This document shows positions 59,585 through 64,000 of a stretch of 64,000 nt of DNA, piece after piece (position 1 is the first letter of the stretch; the number at the start of each line of letters is the position of its first letter). The notes beneath the pieces were generated by a model, which saw nothing but the letters and a program-made list of their open reading frames with translations, was not told the DNA's origin and did not search any database. Source of the DNA: JAIBJN01 sp963830885. GTDB taxonomy: Bacteria; Actinomycetota; Thermoleophilia; Gaiellales; Gaiellaceae. Position numbers and translations under genes: made by a program. The stretch lies in assembly GCA_963830885.1 (NCBI GenBank), contig CAWHOA010000024.1:1-64000 (forward strand), read 5' to 3'.

Positions 59585-60020
59585 TAGGTGGGGGAGGGGT
59601 GCCCGTCTCGCTGGTTCTACGAGCTTGACGCAACCCCTCGATGCCCGACGGCCGATCGCCGTGACCGTCTTCGCCCGGCTCCACGACGCCGACGCCTTCC
59701 TCGCCGTCTGTCGGCGGATGCGGCTGGAGGGGGCGAACAGCAGACGTCCGAGTAGCCCTCCTCGATGCCGTACCCCGACGGCTACAGGGTCGAGCTCATC
59801 GAGCGCGGCTGAGTTTGCGCGCAGGCGCTTTCCGGACCCGTCAGCGCCGAGGTAAAGAGGATTGAGCGACCTTTGACAATGATGGCGCTAGACCCATGGG
59901 AGTCCCACGCCCGAAACAGGGCCAAACGTGCCGAGACAGCCCGGCTCAATGGGGCAATTGCTTGGCGCCAACGGACACTGGTAACCTCGCTGCGCCACGG
60001 CATGGACGGGAGGGGACTTC
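59585..60020 (+). other. gene-poor stretch with VOC-gene debris
   Basis: No intact gene. At 59765-59812 an open fragment reads MPYPDGYRVELIERG and stops, the typical end of a VOC/glyoxalase protein, and preceding out-of-frame pieces are rich in Arg and Pro. The remaining 200 nt before the ATPase gene show no clear promoter. Confidence 0.4.
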
Positions 60021-61222
60021 CTGGCTGCAGTCACTTTCGACCGCGTTAGCAAGATCTACCCGGATGGAACGAGGGCCGTCTCTGACCTAGGGATCGAGGT
60101 CAAAGACGGGGAGTTCATGGTCTTCGTCGGCCCGTCGGGTTGCGGCAAGACGACGGCTCTCAGGATGGTCGCCGGTCTGGAGGAAATCTCCGAGGGCGTC
60201 CTCACGATCGGCGACCGGGTCGTGAACCACGTCCCGCCGCGAGACCGTGACATCGCCATGGTGTTCCAGAGCTACGCGCTCTACCCGCACCTGAACGTCT
60301 ACGACAACATCGCCTTCGGGCTCAGGCTCAGACGCGAGAAGAAGAGCGAGATCGAGAAGCGCGTCCAGAACGCCGCGCGGATCCTCGGGCTCGAGCCCTT
60401 CCTCAAGCGCAAGCCGCGGGCGCTCTCGGGCGGCCAGCGCCAGCGGGTGGCGATGGGCCGGGCGATCGTGCGCCAGCCGCAGGTCTTCCTCATGGACGAG
60501 CCCCTCTCGAACCTCGACGCGAAGCTGCGCGTCCAGATGCGGGCGGAGATCGCCACGCTGCAGAGCAAGCTCGGCGTCACGACGATCTATGTGACGCACG
60601 ACCAGACCGAGGCGATGACGATGGGCGACCGCGTCGCGGTCATCCGCAAGGGCGAGCTCCAGCAGGTTGCCCCTCCCCAGGAGCTCTACGACCGCCCGGT
60701 CAACCTCTTCGTGGGCGGCTTCATCGGCAGCCCGGCCATGAACATGGTCGAGGCGATGGTCGAGCCGGCCGAAAGAGGTCTCGCACTACGTCTCGGGAGC
60801 CAGCGGCTCGCGCTCGGCGAGGATGTCGTGTCGGCCAGGCCCGTCCTGCGCGGATACGAGGGCAAGGCAGTGTTCGTCGGCCTTCGGCCGGAGGACCTCG
60901 AGGATGCCGCGCTTGCCTCCGATGCTCCGGGCGACCGGCGCCTCAAGGGGAACGTCGAGCTCCGCGAGGCCCTCGGCGCCGAGATCATGGTGCATTTCAC
61001 CGTCGACGCGCCCCCGGCGTTCACCGAGGACGTTCGCGAGCTGGCGCAGGACCTCGGCGACGAGCGCGTGTCCAGGGGAAGGGCGCGCGGGAGACGACGA
61101 TGGTCGGGCGCTTCGGCGCGCGCTCGACGGTGCAGGAAGGCCAGACGGTCGAGGTGGCGGTCGACACGAGCGCACTGCATTTCTTCGATCCCGAGACGAG
61201 CCTGGGGATCTACGACGGATAG
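60021..61222 (+). CDS. carbohydrate ABC transporter ATP-binding protein, UgpC/MsmX type (frameshifted near the end)
   Basis: About 400 residues. The normal N-terminus AAVTFDRVSKIYPDGTRAV follows a CTG with GGAGGGG upstream, so CTG is the likely start. Walker A is GPSGCGKTT, the signature is LSGGQRQRVAMG, Walker B is VFLMDEPLSNLD, then the H-loop VTHD. The C-terminal regulatory domain (TOBE-like) is broken near 61068 by a lost base but continues GARETTMVGRFGARSTVQEGQ to GIYDG. It energises sugar importers and could serve the downstream binding protein and permease. Confidence 0.9.
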
Positions 61223-61224
61223 AG

Positions 61225-62286
61225 CTAGGCGGACGCCCGGCGGATCAGGTTCGTCGGGCAGACGACGAACTCGCCCTCGGCCTCCGCGTCGTCGATCCGC
61301 CTGAGCAGGAGGTCGGCCATCGCCCTCGTCATCTCCTCGAGCGGCTGGCGGACGGTGGTCAGCGGCGGGCTTGTCGAGGCGGCTTCGAGGACGTCGTCGA
61401 AGCCGATGACCGCGACGTCGTCAGGAACGCGCTTGCCGAGCGCGTGCAGCGTCTCGAGCGCCCCGATGGCCATGGGATCGTTGGCCACGAAGACGGCGTC
61501 GAGGTTGGGGTTGCGCCGGAGCAGGGCCTTCATCGCCCGCGCGCCGGACTCCCGGCTGAAGTCCCCGTGCTCGACGAGCCCCTTGCGCACCCGCTGCCCG
61601 GAGTCGCGCAGCGCGTCGACGTAGCCGTCGAAGCGGTCGACGCCGACCATCATGTCGAGGGGGCCGGTGACGGTCGCGACCTTCGTCCTGCCGGACGAGA
61701 GGAGGTGCGCCGTCGCGGCCCGCGCGCCGCCCCGGTTGTCGGCGTCGACGTAGGGCAGTCGCTCTCCCGGTCGAGGCCGGCCGCTGAGGACGGTCGGGAT
61801 GCCGGCTTCGGTGAGCGCCTTCGGCAGCGGGTCCTCGCCGTGGAGCGACATGAGGATGACGCCGTCCACGTGGCCCTGCGTGACGTAGCGCTCGACCTTC
61901 GCGTGCTCGCGCTCGCCGCGCGCGAGCAGGAGCAGCAGCTGGAGCTCGGAGTCGGCAATCGCGGTCGAGATCCCCTGCACGATGGCGGGGAAGAACGGGT
62001 CCGAGAAGACGAGGCTCTCCGACTCCGAGACGACGAGGGCGATCGTGTCCGTGCGCCTGGTGACGAGCGTGCGCGCCGCACGGTTGGGGACGTAGCCCAG
62101 CCGCTTGATCGCCCTCTCGACCGCCCTCCGGGTGTCGGGGCGGACCTTCGGCGAGCGGTTCACGACCCGGGAGACGGTCGCGGAAGACACGTTGGCCAGG
62201 CGGGCGACCTCCTCGAGCGTCGGCGCCGGCCGTCGCGTCGGGGCGGGCAAATCCTCCGTCTTCGCTGCCTTTACATCCGAGGACAC
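61225..62286 (-). CDS. LacI-family transcriptional regulator
   Basis: 353 residues from GTG 62286; a GTG at 62310 would place the start inside an operator. The HTH is TLEEVARLANVSSATVSRVVN with hinge NRAARTL; the periplasmic-binding-protein-like domain runs to the end (DTIALVVSESESLVFSDPFFP, GVILMSLHGEDPLP, FVANDPMAIGALE, VIGFDDV). It likely represses the sugar transport genes and itself in the absence of ligand. Confidence 0.94.
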   Translation of the reverse strand: MSSDVKAAKTEDLPAPTRRPAPTLEEVARLANVSSATVSRVVNRSPKVRPDTRRAVERAIKRLGYVPNRAARTLVTRRTDTIALVVSESESLVFSDPFFPAIVQGISTAIADSELQLLLLLARGEREHAKVERYVTQGHVDGVILMSLHGEDPLPKALTEAGIPTVLSGRPRPGERLPYVDADNRGGARAATAHLLSSGRTKVATVTGPLDMMVGVDRFDGYVDALRDSGQRVRKGLVEHGDFSRESGARAMKALLRRNPNLDAVFVANDPMAIGALETLHALGKRVPDDVAVIGFDDVLEAASTSPPLTTVRQPLEEMTRAMADLLLRRIDDAEAEGEFVVCPTNLIRRASA

Positions 62287-62295
62287 GCTGTGTAT

Positions 62296-62327
62296 TGTAA
62301 GCGCTTCCACGGATGAAAGCGTTTACA
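62296..62327. promoter_or_regulatory. two LacI-type operators
   Basis: TGTAAGCGCTTCCA (62296-62309) and TGAAAGCGTTTACA (62314-62327) are near-palindromic 14-mers with the central CG of LacI-family operators, 18 nt apart centre to centre, between the divergent lacI-type and binding-protein genes. Confidence 0.75.
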
Positions 62328-62392
62328 TGCCATCCGTCAGGCGTGAAGGCCGAGTCCCAGAGGCTCATCAGCGGAGTCCTAGGAGGTCCAGA

Positions 62393-63730
62393 ATGCTGAT
62401 CCCACGAACGTTCCGCCTCTTCGCACTGCTGGCCGCGGCTTTGGTGTTTGCCTTGGCCGTCGCCGGCTGTGGAGGCGATGACGACGACGGCAACGGCGAG
62501 GCGCAGGGCTCGGAATCGACGGCCGGCGCGGCGAGCGACGAGCCGGTGACCCTGTCGGTCGGCCTCTTCGGCACGTTCGGCTACAAGGAAGCCGGTCTCT
62601 ACGACGAGTACATGGAGCTCCACCCGAACGTCACCATCGAGGAGACGAGCATCGAGTTCGAGCAGGACTACTACCAGGCCCTGCAAACGCACCTCGCCGG
62701 CGGGGCAGGCCTCTCGGACATCCAGGGCATCGAGGTAGCCCGCATCGCCGAGGTGACGCAGACCCAGGCGGACAAGTGGGCCGACCTCCGGGAGTTCGGG
62801 GCGGATGACCTCGAGGACACGTTCTTCCCGTGGAAGTGGTCGGCGGCTGCGAGTCCCGACGGCGCGGTCGTCGGGCTCGGCACGGACACCGGTCCGCAGG
62901 CCATCTGCTACCGAAAGGACCTGATGGAGCAGGCCGGCCTTCCCGCCGACCGCGAGGAGCTCGCCTCCATGTGGGAGACGTGGGACGACTTCATCGAGGT
63001 CGGGAAGCAGTACATGGAGAACGCACCCAAGGGCTCGGCGTTCATCGACAGCGCCTCGGGGCTCTACAACGTGATCATCGGCCAGTCCGAGACCCAGTAC
63101 TACGACGAGGAAGGCAATCCGATCTACGACACGAACCCGGTCGTCAAGGACGCGTGGGACGTCGCCGTCGAGGCGAGTCAGGCAGGGCTGACGGCGAAGC
63201 TCACGCAGTTCGACGAGACGTGGAACCAGGGGTTCGCGAAGGGGTCGTTCGCGACCATCGCCTGCCCGGCGTGGATGATCGGCTACATCAAGGGTCAGGC
63301 CGGCGACGCGGGCGACGGGCTCTGGGACGTCGCCAGCATCCCGGGCGACGGCGGCAACTGGGGCGGCTCCTACCTGGCGATCCCGGCTGCCAGCGAGAAC
63401 CAGGAGGCGGCATACCAGCTGATCGAGTGGCTGACCGCCCCCGAGCAGCAGGTGAAGATGTGGACGGCGGCGCAGCACTTCCCGTCCAGCTCCACCGCTG
63501 CCGCCGAGCCCGGCGTCGCCTCGGCAACGGACGTCTACTTCTCGGACGCTCCGATCGGCGAGATCTTCGGGGAGTCCGCCGCCGATCTCCCGATCGCGAC
63601 CCTCGGCCCGAAGGACGGCGTTATCAAGGACACCATCTCGGCGGGGCTCAACCGGGTCGACCAGCAGGGCGAGAACCCGGACGAGTCCTGGCAGCAGACG
63701 ATGGACGAGATCGCGAGCGCAATCGGATGA
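62393..63730 (+). CDS. sugar ABC transporter substrate-binding lipoprotein
   Basis: 445 residues. Lipobox ALAVAGCGGDDD, acidic linker, then a type 1 solute-binding fold: VTLSVGLFGTFGYKEAGLYDEYMELHPNVTIEE, DIQGIEVARIAEV, CYRKDLMEQAGLP, WNQGFAKGSFATIACPAWMIGYIKGQAG and AYQLIEWLTAPEQQ, typical of oligosaccharide-binding MalE-like proteins. AGGAGG lies 6 nt before ATG. Regulated by the LacI operators upstream. Confidence 0.94.
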   Translation: MLIPRTFRLFALLAAALVFALAVAGCGGDDDDGNGEAQGSESTAGAASDEPVTLSVGLFGTFGYKEAGLYDEYMELHPNVTIEETSIEFEQDYYQALQTHLAGGAGLSDIQGIEVARIAEVTQTQADKWADLREFGADDLEDTFFPWKWSAAASPDGAVVGLGTDTGPQAICYRKDLMEQAGLPADREELASMWETWDDFIEVGKQYMENAPKGSAFIDSASGLYNVIIGQSETQYYDEEGNPIYDTNPVVKDAWDVAVEASQAGLTAKLTQFDETWNQGFAKGSFATIACPAWMIGYIKGQAGDAGDGLWDVASIPGDGGNWGGSYLAIPAASENQEAAYQLIEWLTAPEQQVKMWTAAQHFPSSSTAAAEPGVASATDVYFSDAPIGEIFGESAADLPIATLGPKDGVIKDTISAGLNRVDQQGENPDESWQQTMDEIASAIG

Positions 63731-63758
63731 GCGCGGCCGAAACGCCGTAGCCATCCCC

Positions 63759-63794
63759 CCGGCGGCCCCGCGAATCCTGGCGCGGGGCCGCCGG
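63759..63794 (+). terminator. 14-bp perfect hairpin between binding protein and permease genes
   Basis: CCGGCGGCCCCGCG and CGCGGGGCCGCCGG pair perfectly around an 8-nt loop, 28 nt after the binding-protein stop. It probably attenuates transcription or protects the upstream mRNA so that the binding protein is made in excess. Confidence 0.7.
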
Positions 63795-63813
63795 CCGCCT
63801 CTCTCGTGAGACG

Positions 63814-64000
63814 ATGAAGGCACAGTTGGCCACTCGAGATTCAGGCGAGCACGCCGTCGGAGCCGTTCCGGCGCCGCGCAGCGCGTGGCAGACCCGGCTG
63901 ACGAAGCTCGATATCAAGCTCCTGCCGTACGCGTACGTCTCGCCGTTCTTCCTGCTCTTCGTCGCCTTCGGGCTCTTCCCGCTCGTGTACACGGGCTGGG
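63814..64000 (+). CDS. carbohydrate ABC transporter permease (partial, MalF-like)
   Basis: First 62 residues only; the window ends inside the gene. The cytoplasmic N-terminus is followed by LPYAYVSPFFLLFVAFGLFPLVYTGW, the first transmembrane helix typical of MalF/UgpA-type permeases. Confidence 0.85.
   Translation, partial: MKAQLATRDSGEHAVGAVPAPRSAWQTRLTKLDIKLLPYAYVSPFFLLFVAFGLFPLVYTGW

Noticed and set aside
61421..63823. 800-codon minus-strand frame
   Set aside because: Antisense to the sugar-binding protein and in a different frame from the LacI regulator; no recognisable domains.

Overview
The window is a very GC-rich (about 70 %) bacterial chromosome segment. Gene content (a RpoD-type sigma factor, an ECF41 sigma factor, PspA with PspAA/PspAB, an HD-GYP/LuxR fusion, an Rv2578c-type radical SAM protein under a GAAC-N4-GTTC LexA box) points to Actinomycetota, probably class Thermoleophilia (Gaiellales/Solirubrobacterales-like). 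That placement is inferred from family content, not from a phylogenetic marker. Many genes carry single-base frameshifts, at about a dozen sites plus a dense cluster at 10.7-13.6 kb, so the sequence looks like an indel-prone assembly, or some genes are truly decaying.

Layout. 0-7 kb: two tRNA-Ser genes, a LigC-type DNA ligase, FabF, a secreted subtilase, and a coupled minus-strand trio (coiled-coil protein, flavin reductase, HAD phosphatase). 7.1-7.7 kb: an AhpD-like peroxidase whose CxxC motif reads CxxTGA, a strong selenoprotein candidate. 7.7-14.3 kb: a five-gene potassium-uptake cluster (trkA, trkH, a second trkH, ktrB, ktrA). 14-25.7 kb: housekeeping and stress genes, including an SOS-type radical SAM gene, a RpoD-type sigma factor, and an ECF41 sigma factor divergent from an epimerase that carries a perfect ECF41 promoter. 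26-28.4 kb: a small island (arginase family, transposase remnant, RibD-like reductase) between a tRNA-Ser gene and a duplicate of that tRNA's 3' end. 28.4-45.8 kb: serS, HAD phosphatase, cytochrome c, envelope proteins, two HtpX-like proteases with PspAB, PspA/PspAA, a metallohydrolase, a methyltransferase, an acyl-CoA ligase with an acyltransferase, two medium-chain dehydrogenases and a two-component system. 45.8-50.3 kb: tRNA-Ala, then a CarH-like B12 light-sensor regulator beside a UV-damage endonuclease operon and a fasciclin lipoprotein. The DUF378 and fasciclin promoters share a 17/18-identical box.

51.6-59.6 kb is an accessory stretch of small genes (DUF4242, HD-GYP/LuxR, hydrolase, S1 protease, thioesterase, three VOC-type proteins, a monooxygenase-like protein, an MBL-fold hydrolase) punctuated by about eight copies of a ~63-nt repeat. 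The spacing suggests a gene-cassette-like array. 60-64 kb: a carbohydrate ABC-transport locus (UgpC/MsmX-type ATPase, LacI regulator with two operators, binding lipoprotein, start of a permease). A 124-bp piece of the ATPase gene is duplicated at 50.4 kb.

The most unusual observations are the selenocysteine candidate with a 40-nt hairpin directly after its TGA, the repeat-delimited cassette stretch, the putative light/UV regulon, and repeated apparent CTG start codons.
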